Shown one piece after another: positions 32,436 through 43,075 of a DNA stretch of 64,000 nt. The DNA lies in contig CM066040.1 in assembly GCA_033557465.1 (NCBI GenBank), positions 324,526,297 to 324,590,296 of the forward strand, given 5' to 3'. Made by a program: the position numbers and the translations under genes. Source of the DNA: Ichthyophis bannanicus. Lineage: Eukaryota; Chordata; Amphibia; Gymnophiona; Ichthyophiidae. The notes beneath the pieces were generated by a model. It saw only the letters and a list, made by a program, of their open reading frames with translations. It was not told where the DNA came from and did no database searches. How positions within the stretch are numbered: position 1 is the first letter of the stretch; every line of letters starts with the position of its first letter.

Positions 32436-32461
32436 CTATGCAAGACCTTTGCACACCACTG
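32436..32461 (-). repeat. Tc1-like right terminal inverted repeat
   Basis: It is inverted against 30775-30800 with 23 of 26 positions matching. Confidence 0.85.
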
Positions 32462-32866
32462 CAGAAAGGTTGGGCACCACTTACATGTGTAAAAAGTTGC
32501 TATTTCCATGTGCAAGGGGTGTGTTCTGGGTTAAAAATATAGGTGCATTTCCTATTTTGCTTTAGAGGGGAGCAATTGTGTTTACCCTCTATTGTGTTTA
32601 GAGCCATTAAAAAAAAATTTAACTGAAGTTTGGAGCTTGGCTTCTTAATTGACTCCCCTTGGACATGTAGTTTTTAAAATTCATGTAGTTACAGGTGTAA
32701 GCAGCAAAATCTGCCAATTATATATACAAAACCCAAAATGATGCCACTATATTTTTAAAATGTCTTTGGGGCCGATGAGAAAGCCAGTGTTAAGAGTCGT
32801 GTGCTAAAAGCAGCGCGTACGGTTTTCTAGCACACGAGTAATGCAGATGTAGTGCACCTGTATGCA

Positions 32867-33196
32867 CACCTGTAGCACAATTCTATAGAGCAAATGACAG
32901 TCGGGGAGAAAGGCAAGTCTCAGAATCCACAAGGTGGCCATAGGTCTCTTCCTTGACAATACATCAATGATTTATTAGGAAGGATGTTGGGCAAATCATT
33001 GATGTATTGTCAAGGAAGAGACCTATGGCCACTTGGTGGTTCTGTTGGTCGCCTTGTGGATTCTGAGACTTGCCTTTCTCCCCGACTGTCATTTGCTCTA
33101 TAGAATTGTGCTACAGGTATGGTTAAATAAGTGGAGCTATGAATAACTTTTGATGAAGTATCATTAATAGCTCCGGAAATTACCTTAGTTTTTTAG
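32867..33196. mobile_element. Foldback element with 15-bp target duplication
   Basis: The arms 32869-32973 and 32993-33118 are inverted copies with a 19-nt loop. The right arm has about 20 extra bases, flanked by cctt/caag microhomology. A 78-bp tail follows. The whole is bounded by the direct repeat gtgcacctgtatgca at 32852-32866 and 33197-33211. No ORF is seen. The class is unknown: a Penelope-like or foldback origin is possible. Confidence 0.85.
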
Positions 33197-33989
33197 GTGC
33201 ACCTGTATGCATCAAGCAGATGGCATGCAAATGAGGGAGGTGCAGAAAGTCTGTGCTAAACCGGCAGGCACATGCACACACCTAGATCCTGCATGCATGT
33301 GCTGGAATTCTATGGGGTGCATATCTGTGCTCAGAGGTTTTATACTGAACAATATCGGTGGCTTTTAACAGTGATATTATTCTGAGCAGAATGGCTGCTG
33401 TCATGTGCCATATGCACATATATTTGTTCCAGTATGATTCCCTGCCTTTTTTTTTTTTTTTAGAAACCATTGCAGCAAAACCCAGAAAATGCTATGGGTG
33501 GGAGGGATGTTTGTGCCCTCACAAAACAAGACAAATTCCAACTCATCACTGAGAGCAGACCTCTTACGTCTCCTTCGAGCAGGCGTTAAAGCTCTGGTAT
33601 TGTTCGGTCTTTGCCCTTTTGTGCACTTCTCTGTATTCAGGGGAATTGCTTGATTATCTTGTAGTCTGAATGGATTTTGGGCTGTGTGCTAACATTGGAA
33701 CTGGCTCCTGTACAGCGATTACACGATCCCTTTTCTGCACTGTGGCGCGATGTCCACACAAAAAAAATATGCAGAGGTGTCATGCTACCTATGCACAGAC
33801 TGTGCACGGATACCGGCCCTTTTGTTTGTAAGATGGCGTTACCTACTTTACGAGCCGTCAAATACATATATATTTTCCTGAGCCATGTATGTATTTTACG
33901 AAAGACTCTGCATTCAGCAAGCCGTATAATTTTGAATGGCCCAACTTGGATGCCCCTTTTATTTATTTAGTTATTTAACAGGGGGGTGG
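33197..33989. other. Unassigned intronic sequence
   Basis: A T tract lies at 33448-33461. No gene or known repeat is recognised until the L2 fragment. Confidence 0.5.
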
Positions 33990-35175
33990 GGGGGGGGTGA
34001 TACTCTGTCCTTGCTTGGGTTTAAGGGCTCTGGTTCTCCTCTTATCTCTCCCATTGCTCTTTCGATGTTTGTTCTGGTGGATCCTCCTCTGCCACTGTAC
34101 CCCAAGGATCTGCCTAGGTCTGCTCCTTTTCTCTTTCTATACCCAATCTTTTGGTGTGCTCATCTCTTTCCATGGCTTTTAGTACCATCTTTATGCCGAT
34201 AACTCCCAGATCAACCTCTATGCCTGAAACTTCTCTGGCAATCCAGACCCATATCTCTGCCTGCCTTTCTGACATTGCTGCTCGGATGTCTCACCGCCAC
34301 TTTAAATTGAACATGGCCAAAACTGAGCTTCCTATTTTTCCCTCTAAAACCTCCTCTCCTCTTCCTCCTTTCTCAGTCTCTGTGGATAACTCTCTACTCC
34401 TCCCCGTTTCCTCGGCTCGCAACCTTGGGGTCGTCTTTGATTCCTCTCTCTCCTTCTCCACACACATCTATCTGATAGCTAAGACCTGCCATATCTTTCT
34501 CTATAACAAAGTCCACCCATTCCTCTGTGAACACACTACTAAGACACTTATCCACTCCTTAATCACCTCCCGTCTTGACTATTGTAACCTACTCCTTGCT
34601 GGTCTCCCGCTAAATCATCTCTCTCCTCTTCAGTCTGTTCAATACACTGCTGCATGGCTAATCTTCCACCAGCCTCATCATGCTCATATTACCCCTCTTC
34701 TCAAGTCTATTCATTGTCTTCCTATCCATTTACGTATCCAAGTCAAACTTGTGCATTCATTCTGCAGCTCCTCACTACCTTTCCTCTCTTATCTCTCCCT
34801 ACGCCCCTCCTTGGGAACTCCACTCTTCTAGAAATCACTTCTATATGTGCACTTCTCTTCTACTGCTAACTCCAGACTTCACTCCTTTCACCTTGCTGCT
34901 CCTTATGCTTGGAACTACCTGAGTCTGTACATCAGACACCTTCTCTGGCTCTTTTCAAATCTAGGATAAAAATTCACCTCTTCGCTGCTGCTTTCGAATC
35001 TGGACTCACTTGATCTCCTTTGCGTTTCCTTACCATTCCCCCTAGATGTATTCCTGTCTACACCTACTGTGTTGTTTGTCTTGACTAGAATGGGACTGTC
35101 TCTTACATAACTGTGCAGCGCTGCATACGTCTTGTAGCACTGTACAAATGCTCAGTCATAGTAGTAGCTTTATCA
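33990..35175 (+). mobile_element. L2-clade LINE 3' half (copy L2-D)
   Basis: The RT blocks run from the distorted [12 protein letters not shown] region at about 34085-34160 through NMAKTELPIFPS, SARNLGVVFDSSLSFSTHIY and SRLDYCNLLLAGLP to the 3' UTR (gttgtttgtcttgactag, actgtacaaatgctcagt). There are frameshifts near 34170 and 34750. It is the same lineage as L2-A and serves as the uninterrupted reference for the sites broken by DIRS-E. Confidence 0.85.
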
Positions 35176-35455
35176 TTTCCAGCAAAGTGGTTTACATTGT
35201 AACTTAAACTTGGTAAAGCGTAGTTACTCACCTGTAACAGGTGATCTCCCGGAACAGCAGGAATTAAGTCTTCACATATGGGTATCGTTGGTACTGACAG
35301 AGCACGTGCAGGAACGCTTTTGGGAGCATCCCACAGTGCATGCGTGCTGCCTTCCCGCCTCACTCACTTCAGTTGAGTTTAAAGCTGAGCCAAGGAGAAA
35401 GACAGAGAGAGAGACACACACAACTCCTAGGGGAGGTGGGTGGGTTGTGAAGACT

Positions 35456-35545
35456 AAATTCCTGCTGTTCCCGGAGATCACCTGTTACAGGTGAGTAACT
35501 ACGCTATCTCCAGGAACAAGCAGGAATGTAGTCTTCACATATGGG
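35456..35545 (-). repeat. DIRS-C internal complementary region
   Basis: The first half is complementary to the left outer end (acctgttacaggtgagtaac). The second half (tctccaggaacaagcaggaa) corresponds to the right outer end, as preserved in DIRS-B. Confidence 0.85.
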
Positions 35546-35665
35546 GACTCCCCACCTGAAAGATGCTAGAGGAATGACCCCAGCGAGCTGTGAACCCGTG
35601 TGAACAGGGTCATACTTACTCCCATACTCCCTGGCATCCTACCGGGATGGAGGGTAGGAGTTGCA

Positions 35666-36750
35666 TTAAGTCTGAAAGAGATGCTGTAGGACAGCCTGGC
35701 CAAATGAGGCATCCCGACGGGAGTCCTTGTCCAGACAGTAGTGGGCTGTGAAGGTATGTACTGAAGCCCAAGTAGCTGCTCTACAGATGTCATCTATAGA
35801 CAGAGCAGAGATTAGCAACTGAGGCTGCCATTGCTCTGACATTATGAGCTGTAACATGGCCTTCGAGCGAAAGACCTTTACTATCATAAGTGAAAGATAT
35901 GCAGTTTGCAATCCACTTAAATAGGGTTCGTGTGGAAACTGGAAGTCTCAAATGACTAGGATCAAAAGCAACAAAGAGTTGAGAAGACTTCCTATGTTGT
36001 TCAGTTCTTTGAAGGTAAAAGGCTAAAGCTCTTTTACAATCTAAGGTATGAAGGTTCCTTTCTGCACTGGAAGCATGAGGCCTAGGGAAGAATACAGGAA
36101 GGTAAACCGACTGGTTTAAATGAAAAGACGAAACCACCTTTGGCATAAACTGTGGATGAGTCCTGAGGACTACTTTATCGTGGTGGAACCTTGTATAAGG
36201 AGGGTCAGCCACTAAAGCTTGCAGTTCACTAATGCACCTAGCAGAAGTTATAGTAATTAGGAAAATGACCTTCCAGGAAAGGAATTTTAAAGTTGTAGTG
36301 GCTAAAGGTTCAAAAGACAGCTTCATAAGCTGCCCAAGAACAAGATTCAGGTCCCATGCCACCGGTGGCGGCTTTATGGGGGGCTTTGTCAATAGCAGAC
36401 CTCTCATGAATCTTGACACAAGTGCATGAGAAGAGATTGGCTGTCCATCTTGGGGCCTGTGAAAAGCTGCAATAGCACTGAGATGGACTCGCACTGAATT
36501 TGTCTTAAGACCAGAATTTGAAAGATGGAGGAGACACTCCAAAAGTGACTCCATGGGCACGGAAAGGGGGTTAAGCCCCCTTTTTGAACACCATATAGAA
36601 AACCTTTTCCATTTGAAAGCGTAGGAACGTCTTGTGGATGGTTTTCTCGAAGCTTGAAGGATATCCTTCACTTGCTGAGAGAGGTGGATATCTAAAAATT
36701 CTATGCCTTCAGCAGCCAAGCCCAGAGGTGCAGGGACTGAGGATTGGGAT
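35666..36750 (-). pseudogene. DIRS-C tyrosine recombinase, frameshifted and active-site mutant
   Basis: The core-binding segment (SRKPSTRRSYAFKWKRFSIW) and catalytic domain are mostly open. The first catalytic Arg is replaced by Cys (SARCISELQAL where relatives have SARRVSEL). His and Arg are present in AHNVRAMAAS. A frameshift near 35800 separates the Tyr block (TFTAHYCLDKD). The upstream coding sequence continues across DIRS-D at 42553. The ORF as it stands starts with an ATG inside the DIRS-D terminal repeat, giving about 24 foreign N-terminal residues. Confidence 0.88.
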
Positions 36751-36787
36751 GGAGAAATTTCACTTACCGTTAATTTCCTTTCCTGGA

Positions 36788-36920
36788 ATACTGCTAGACC
36801 AGTCCAGACAAACGGGTTATGCACCCCTGCCAGCAGATCTTGGAGACAGAGAATTCTACCAGAGCTCTGATAGGCTGGAGCCTGGTGATATAATCCTACC
36901 CCTAGGGGTCTCCCTCAGTT
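36788..36920 (+). repeat. DIRS-D left inverted terminal repeat
   Basis: These 133 bp run from atactgctagacc to tccctcagtt and are inverted at 42411-42543. Confidence 0.9.
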
Positions 36921-37136
36921 ACGTCCACAAGCTAATGCAACATGAACTGTAACATCACCCCAGAGGGTCTCAAGTGAACTATATGCAAGGGAGCCGAAGA
37001 ACTCCCTAGAGCTGAAAACAGTATCCACCTACGAACCCATGGATTGCCCATGGCGAGGCATACCGGCAAAGAGAAGAACCGCGGTCGGCGGCTGCACCGC
37101 ACCAGCGGCACTCCAACCAACAGCAGGGCGGGTCCT

Positions 37137-37233
37137 GGACTGGTCTAGCAGTATTCCAGGAAAGGAAATTAACGGTAAGTGAAATTTCTCCTTCCAGTTC
37201 ATACTGCTAGACCAGTCCAGACAAACGGGCAGT
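37137..37233 (-). repeat. DIRS-D internal complementary region
   Basis: It is complementary to the left outer end (ggaaattaacggtaagtgaa) and then to the right outer end (ttccagttcatactgctaga). A run of G follows at about 37255-37270. Confidence 0.88.
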
Positions 37234-37239
37234 ACCCAA

Positions 37240-38330
37240 GCTACCTGCTTTCAAGGGGGGGGGGGGGGGTAAGGCCGCCGACAGCTCAGCAACTCCAAAA
37301 CGGACCTCCTGACGGGCATGAACGTCCAACCTACAATGACCGACAAAGGTGGACAGCGACGACAAAGTCGCCGCCCGGCGAATATCGAGAGGAACTACAT
37401 GAGACCTCCCGGCCTACAAAGTTGCTTGCGCCGGAGAGGAGTGAGCACAGAGTCCCGGTGGAGCTGGCTCTCCCAGAAGAAGGTACGCCGCCTCAATGGC
37501 CTCCGTAACTCATCTAGAAATGGTAGATTCGTAGGCTGCGGATCCCCGACGAGAACCCGCGAACAAGACAAGAGAGCAATAGTCATATGGAAGGGTCCCG
37601 CGACCCCCAGATACCGAAAAAGAACCTTCGTAAGGTCCATCGCCCGCAACAGAGACCGACCACGGTCACACTGCGCCTTTGGAAAAGACGGAAAGAAAAG
37701 AGGCTAGTCAACAGCGAACGGTGTCAGCACTTTGGGCAACAAAGGAAGGGACAGTTCGCAGAGAAACGCCTTCGGAGAAAAACGAGAGATAGGGATGTCG
37801 ACACGAGAGAGCCTGGAGCTCAGAAACACGGCGTGCCGAAGTTATGGCCACCAAGAAGACTGCCTTCAGAGTCAAATCTAGAAGAGAACATGCCCTCAGA
37901 GGCTCAAAGGGAGGAGCAACGAGGGCACAGAGGACAAGCACGAGAGCCCACGCCTGTACAGGCGAACGCAGAGGAGGCCAGAAGGCCTAACTCTGCGGAG
38001 GAACCGAGACACGTCCAAATGCGAAGCTATCGATCGCCCCGGTATAGGACCCCGAAAACAAGTTAAGGCGACCACTTGTACTCGCAAGGAATCGAGCGCT
38101 AATCCCTTATCCACTCCGGCCTGTAAAAAGGACAGGATGTCTGGAACACCGCAATGCCAGAGTGAGAGGTTATTTCGCGAACACCAACCATCAAGAGACG
38201 CCAAACCAGAGCGTAAGTCAGCGTCGTGGTAGACCGCCGCACCGCGAGAAGTGTCATGACCACGCTAGGCGAATAGCCGTAGCGAGCAAACCGGCGGCGT
38301 GGAATTGCCAGGCCGTAAGCGAGTAAGGAG
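37240..38330 (-). pseudogene. DIRS-D tyrosine recombinase, active site lost
   Basis: The first Arg box is present (SARRVSELQALSC). Downstream, the His-x-x-Arg box reads HSSP instead of HSTR, and the nucleophile Tyr is replaced by Cys in GHCRLDVHA (VKHYRLD in DIRS-E). Two Trp codons have become TGA and TAG in this region, and there are frame changes. It is a dead integrase remnant. Confidence 0.85.
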
Positions 38331-39469
38331 CCAGGTCTTCCATCTCCACCGGTCCCTGAATCAGAAGGCCGAGCAACGCCTCGAGGCGGAGCAGTGACGC
38401 CCCAGACAGACGGAAGAGATCCGCATACCATGGTCCGCGAGCCCAATTCGGAGCCAGCAGGAGCACAGGGTCGCGACGGTCTCGGAGCCGCTGGAGAACC
38501 ATGCATATCACGGATCAGGGAGGGAAAACACACAGGAGAAGATGAATCGGCCACGGTTGAGAGAGAGCATCCATGCCGTGCACTCCCTCGTCCCTCCAAT
38601 GGCCGAAGTACAGCGAAGCCTTGGCAGTCTGTGCCGTAGCCATTAGATCCATGGTCGGTAGTCCCCACAGGCGAACAATGGACCGGAACGCATCCGGCTG
38701 CAGAGCCCAGCCCCCGGGCTCCAGAGAGTGCCGGCTGAGAAAATCGGCTTACACATTGTTCACGCCTGCGATGTGCTGCGCCGACAGCCTGAAGAAGTTC
38801 CTCCGCCCACGGGAGGAGCAAAAGCCTCTCCTGTGAGACATCCGGACATTGCGTGCCGCCTAGGTAAGCAACCGTCGTGGCGTCGGACAGGATCCGACCC
38901 GCACGCCGCCGCAGAAGAGGCTGAAACTGAAGAAGGGCGAAGCGCACTTTCCGCGTCTCGAGACGATTGATAGACCCTTGGGCTTTGCGAGGTGACCAAC
39001 TCCCTTGCGCCGAGGCCAAACCGCAAGGCGCTCCCCAACCGGAGAGGTCGGCGACTGGCGTCACCAAGATCCAGCGCAGAGACTCCAGAGGGACCGCCCG
39101 TAGAAGATTGTGTGCCTGAAGCCACCAGCGGAGACTGCGGCGCACCGGCAGAAGTAAAAGCAACTGGATTCGATAACTCTCCGATACCGGCGACCAACGA
39201 GATAGAAGCGCCGTCGGCAAGCAGCACATGAGCGCTCTTGCCCACAGAACAAGGGCTATCGTTGCTGCCATGGACCCCAAGAGTTGAAGGTAGCCCCAAG
39301 GCCGAGGCGCCGCTTGATCCAAGCAGCGGCGGAGCTGAAGAGAGATCTTCTGAAAACGTTCCTGAGGTAGAAACACCCATCCCCTACGAGTGTCGCACCC
39401 AGCCCCTAGAAAATCCAGGACCTGAAGCATCCCAAAATAGACAGAGTAACGGCCCAGTCCTCCATCCAA
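38200..39469 (-). pseudogene. DIRS-D RT remnant and RNase H
   Basis: The RT entry GLGRYSVYF is joined directly to LQVLDFLGAGCDTRRGWVFL, so the whole palm, including the first catalytic Asp and YLDD, is absent compared with DIRS-E (about 150 residues lost). RNase H follows in degenerate form: TPVADLSGWGA where TDASLLGWGA is expected, INRLETRKVRFAL, and LSDATTVAYL. Later parts are frameshifted. Confidence 0.85.
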
Positions 39470-39492
39470 CGGTGGACCGGGACGAATGGCAT

Positions 39493-40609
39493 CTAAACGC
39501 TGGAGCCTTTAAATGAAGCAACATCCGCTGCCCATTGACGCAGGCTGAGCCATCTCCTAGCTACCGACACCGGTGCTAGGAAGCGAGCTGACAGCCGCAA
39601 GAGATCACAGAATGCTTCTGCCCAGAATGCAGCGATGGATTCGAAATGAACCAACTCGGGAACACCGGGAAGCTGCTGAATCCATCGAAGGGAGGCCCGA
39701 GCTGCTAGACCTCCGCACACCTGCAAGAAGGAAATAGCGGGCGAAGGAAAACCGGTCTTTAGCAGCCTCCCAACTCGTTAGGTCTTGCTGGTCGCGGAGC
39801 GCCTCTCCGCCCTCAACCGGAAGTGTGGTATGCCTGATGACTCTGGTCAGAATGCATCAACTGTCGGGTATGTCAGCCAACGGTCCAAGTGAAAGGGAGA
39901 CCAAGGGTATAACTGACCAATACCACGTGCCGTACGAATGCTCTGGAAAATGGGATCCGGCTGCAACCGAATTTGAGAATCCGGTGAAGCAGGCGTGTCG
40001 GCTAGGGGGAGCGACTCAATCACCTGTGTGATTAGAGCCGGCAACTCCTCTTACCGAAAAAGGCTGAGAACCGTCAGCGAAGAAAACAGACGGAGAATAT
40101 TCCCCATCTCCGTACTCCAACGAGTCAGGGCTGACCTCCGAAGATTTAAAGTCTTCTTGAATATCCATAGTACCCCGCAAGGCACATGCAACGCCCCAAG
40201 GAGGACGTACTGCTCTAAGGTCTGAGGACTTATGGGACCACTTGCGAGACCACGCCATATGCTCGCCTGCTACTGGGCAGGCGTAGGAGATATTCCAAAA
40301 GACTCCAAAAGGCACAGGCGTCATGTCAGATGGAAGAGTGTGAGGAAGGCACTGTCAGTCAAGGCTGCTGTGGCCTCCAGTGGCTGTGGAAGCGACATGG
40401 GAGCTGACTGAATCCTTTCCTGCAGGAAGATCCTGCAGCAGGGGCTCTAAGGAGGGAGGAGATAAGGTGCTGATGAACCCATCTAGCAGCGCAGTGGGAA
40501 TGGGGAAAGAGTCTCCGGGATGCAGCGTGCAGGTGGAACACAAGCAATCTATTAATTCCCCCTTCGGCTGATTACATATCACATATAATACAGCCAGAGA
40601 AACAAGCAT
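39493..40609 (-). pseudogene. DIRS-D gag, frameshifted
   Basis: The N-terminal block (PPSLEPLLQDLPAGKD) corresponds to the start of the DIRS-E gag. EELPALITQVIESLPLAD matches the RREELPALIVETL block, and SVARRWLSLRQWAADVASFKG matches AARRYLWLRNWAADSSSK. After SFKG the conserved LFGEDLDK block and the Arg-rich tail are missing, deleted together with the start of RT. Confidence 0.8.
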
Positions 40610-42410
40610 TGTAGAGACTTAAACCACCTTTCCTCTTCTTGGTTTTTTTTTTTTTTTAGCAAGGTAGGCTCAGGGAAACCTAAGACTCTTCAAAGAAAAG
40701 GATTTTGAAACTCCACGTGCCTCCACAGCATGTTTAAATGTGTGGAAACTGCTGTCTAGAGCTGTTCCCTCCAAAAAGAAACACTGAAGAGAAAAACAAA
40801 ATGGCCGCTGGCACAGAAAAACTGTCAGGTATTCACTGAGCTGAGAAGGGAACTATCAGTCATTCACTGTGCTGGTACAGAGAAACTTTCAAAGTCAGGG
40901 TAAGGCAATTACAGTGACTGAAAGTAGGGAAATTAGAGTGTGATCCCTCTGCAGCCACTCAGACCTCCATGGTAGGGCTGAAAGGTGTTTCTGGGGAGGG
41001 ATGTAGAAGCTGAAACCCAGCTGTATGAAGATTACAGTGAGTATGCTTAATTAGGCCGAGCCCAAAACAGTCAGGATCCAAAACACTGACTTAAAATTCC
41101 AATCAAATGGTATATTGAATAAGACAGGTACAATATTCAGTAAGACGTACAAAGTAACCCGGCTGCAGTTTGTGGATTAAAAATTTAAAGTAGGAACTTC
41201 AAAACTCAGAGGCAGCCGGTCCGGATGCAGTTGAAATCATCCCAGAGCAGCTGAGGCAAGTAAGAAAAAAAACAGGCTACTCACAGTTTTCTTTCAGAAA
41301 ATGATACCTGAACTTCGTGGGGATGTCCAAACTCTCGTGGCAAAGACTCAGCGCAGCGTAAAGCCAAGGGAGAGCTCCACTGAAGCCAGGCTCAGGAGTA
41401 CCCAAGTTCATCTGGGGAAGCAAGATGCTGGGGGAAGAGCACAGCTGATTCATGAGGTCCCTGTGTTTCTTCGGACAGCCTATGCAGCGTAAACCTGAAT
41501 AAGGCATAGTGAGAACTAAAAAAAACCAACTCTGTCCTACAGGAAGAGGCATTTAACAATATTCCCCATAATAGGTAATGCCTCAGCCGGCCATCTTTGT
41601 TGGGCACAGTGGGGGATGGAACCCATGAGCCCTGCACCATTGGTCAGTGTCTTAGCATTGTACTGTGGCTCTGAATTGCATCCTGTTCTCTATCCATGCC
41701 TTCCGTACTTTTTATTCATTATGTTAATACATAGGCAGAAAAAAGGAATCCCTTCACAACTCACAGCTAGCAAGTGTTGTGGAAAAAAAACTTAAACAGC
41801 AATAGAGCTGTTAGAAGCCAGTAGAGAAGGAATCTGGCTTCCCGCCAAAACCCGGGGCTCATTAGCTATTCAAAAAGGCCGCCGGCAAAAATAAACCTCA
41901 AAAAGAGTGAATTAAAACCCCCAAAAGCTAAGGAATTAACTTAAAAAGTCAAAGAAGAAGGTGGGAGGGTTGCAGGCATGAGAGAAATGCCTAAAATCGC
42001 TGAAAAATCAAGAAAATTAAATCGAGTTACCACAGAATTGCAGACAGCAGTGGGAGAAAGACAGTTTCTGTACTCACAGTACCGAAAGTGCAGAGAAGCC
42101 AAGGACCGCTGCTCAAACCACTGCCAGCTGCCTCACCACTAAAAAATCAGCCCCAGGGACTGGATTTTAGGAGGCTTACCATCCAGCTAAATAGCCCTCA
42201 TGACTAGTGCTGGGGAGTCTGCACATCAGCGATCTCTACTGTGACAGGACACAGGAGCTTCAGCTGGAATCATCCTGGTGCTCAGATAAGTACACTGGCA
42301 ACTCAGGGGATAATCTCTCCAAGAGAAATCACAAAGAAATAAAGCATTTTAAATTTTTTTGAAGGAGCAAAAAAAAAAAAAAGCATCCAGATCTGCTGGA
42401 GACAGAGAAA

Positions 42411-42543
42411 AACTGAGGGAGACCCCTAGGGGTAGGATTATATCACCAGGCTCCAGCCTATCAGAGCTCTGGTAGAATTCTCTGTCTCCAAGATCTGCTG
42501 GCAGGGGTGCATAACCCGTTTGTCTGGACTGGTCTAGCAGTAT
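42411..42543 (-). repeat. DIRS-D right inverted terminal repeat
   Basis: This is the inverted partner of 36788-36920. The outer end aactggaa is specific to the right side. Confidence 0.9.
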
Positions 42544-42552
42544 GAACTGGAA

Positions 42553-43075
42553 GTAGAAGCTTCCTGTTCTCCTGAGAAAGGAGATCTGGAGCATATCCCA
42601 ACTCTAGAGGAGTTGCTTGAGAGAGACGCAGAAGCAGAGGGTACCACGATTGCTTTGGCCAACGTGGAGCTATGAGAATCATATAACCCCTGTCTCTCTG
42701 AAGCTTGAAAAGAGTTTTGGGAATTAGGGGAAAGGGTGGGAAGGCATAGAGGAAGTCCTGACCCCAATGGAGCTGGAAAGCATCGTTTGCTAGACAGTAC
42801 TGAGCCGGAATTCTGGAAGAGAATTGGGGAAGTTTGGCATTCTGTGGACTTGCAAAGAGGTCTATATCTGGTGTTCCCCAGGTTTGGAACACTCAAGCCA
42901 GTTGGTCTGACTGGAGAGACCACTCGTATGGCAGCAGTATTCGATTGAGATTGTTTGCCCACAAGTTTTGAATGCCTGGAAGGTATACTGCTAGAAGGCG
43001 AATTTGGAGCTCTCTGGCGAGGACCCATAGTCGCAAAGCTTCTTTGCATAGCGACAGAGAGCCCGTTCTGCCTTG
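42553..43075 (-). pseudogene. DIRS-C RNase H end and methyltransferase-like region
   Basis: FQTWGTPDIDLFASPQNAKL, then FLYAFPPFPLIPKTLFKL and APRWPKQSWYPLLL are readable in one frame. The RNase H end (LAVYLPGIQNLWANNLNR) lies in another. Homology is lost near 43075. At 42553 the reading crosses into DIRS-D; skipping D restores the frame into 36750. Confidence 0.82.

Larger units (their letters stand above)
30775..32461 (-). mobile_element. Tc1/mariner-type DNA transposon, degraded
   Basis: The element of 1687 bp has 26-bp inverted ends (30775-30800 and 32436-32461), starting cagtRgtgtg with three mismatches. TA flanks the left end; the right flank reads CA, a likely mutation. It contains a broken transposase. 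Tc1 elements move by cut and paste into TA sites (known). Confidence 0.92.
36751..42552 (-). mobile_element. DIRS-D: defective DIRS element nested in DIRS-C
   Basis: The element of 5802 bp has 133-bp terminal repeats (36788-36920 and 42411-42543) that I read as identical, and an internal complementary region at about 37137-37233. The coding content is a gag with indels, an RT reduced to its edges, a degenerate RNase H and a recombinase lacking catalytic residues. The proteins are closest to DIRS-E. The leader 40611-42410 is 1.8 kb and unassigned. Such a copy could only have moved using proteins from a relative. Confidence 0.9.
35217..43075 (-). mobile_element. DIRS-C: 5'-truncated DIRS element, split by DIRS-D
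   Basis: The copy contains the left terminal repeat (35217-35365), the internal complementary region (35456-35545), the tyrosine recombinase and the later RNase H. Coding is interrupted at 36750 by DIRS-D and resumes at 42553. Homology ends near 43075 inside RNase H, so gag, RT and the right terminus are missing. It is the same subfamily as B. Confidence 0.9.

Noticed and set aside
33119..33196. Possible hammerhead core (tgatga ... gaaat) in the tail of the foldback element
   Set aside because: The core cytosine before TGATGA and a plausible stem III with cleavage site are missing.
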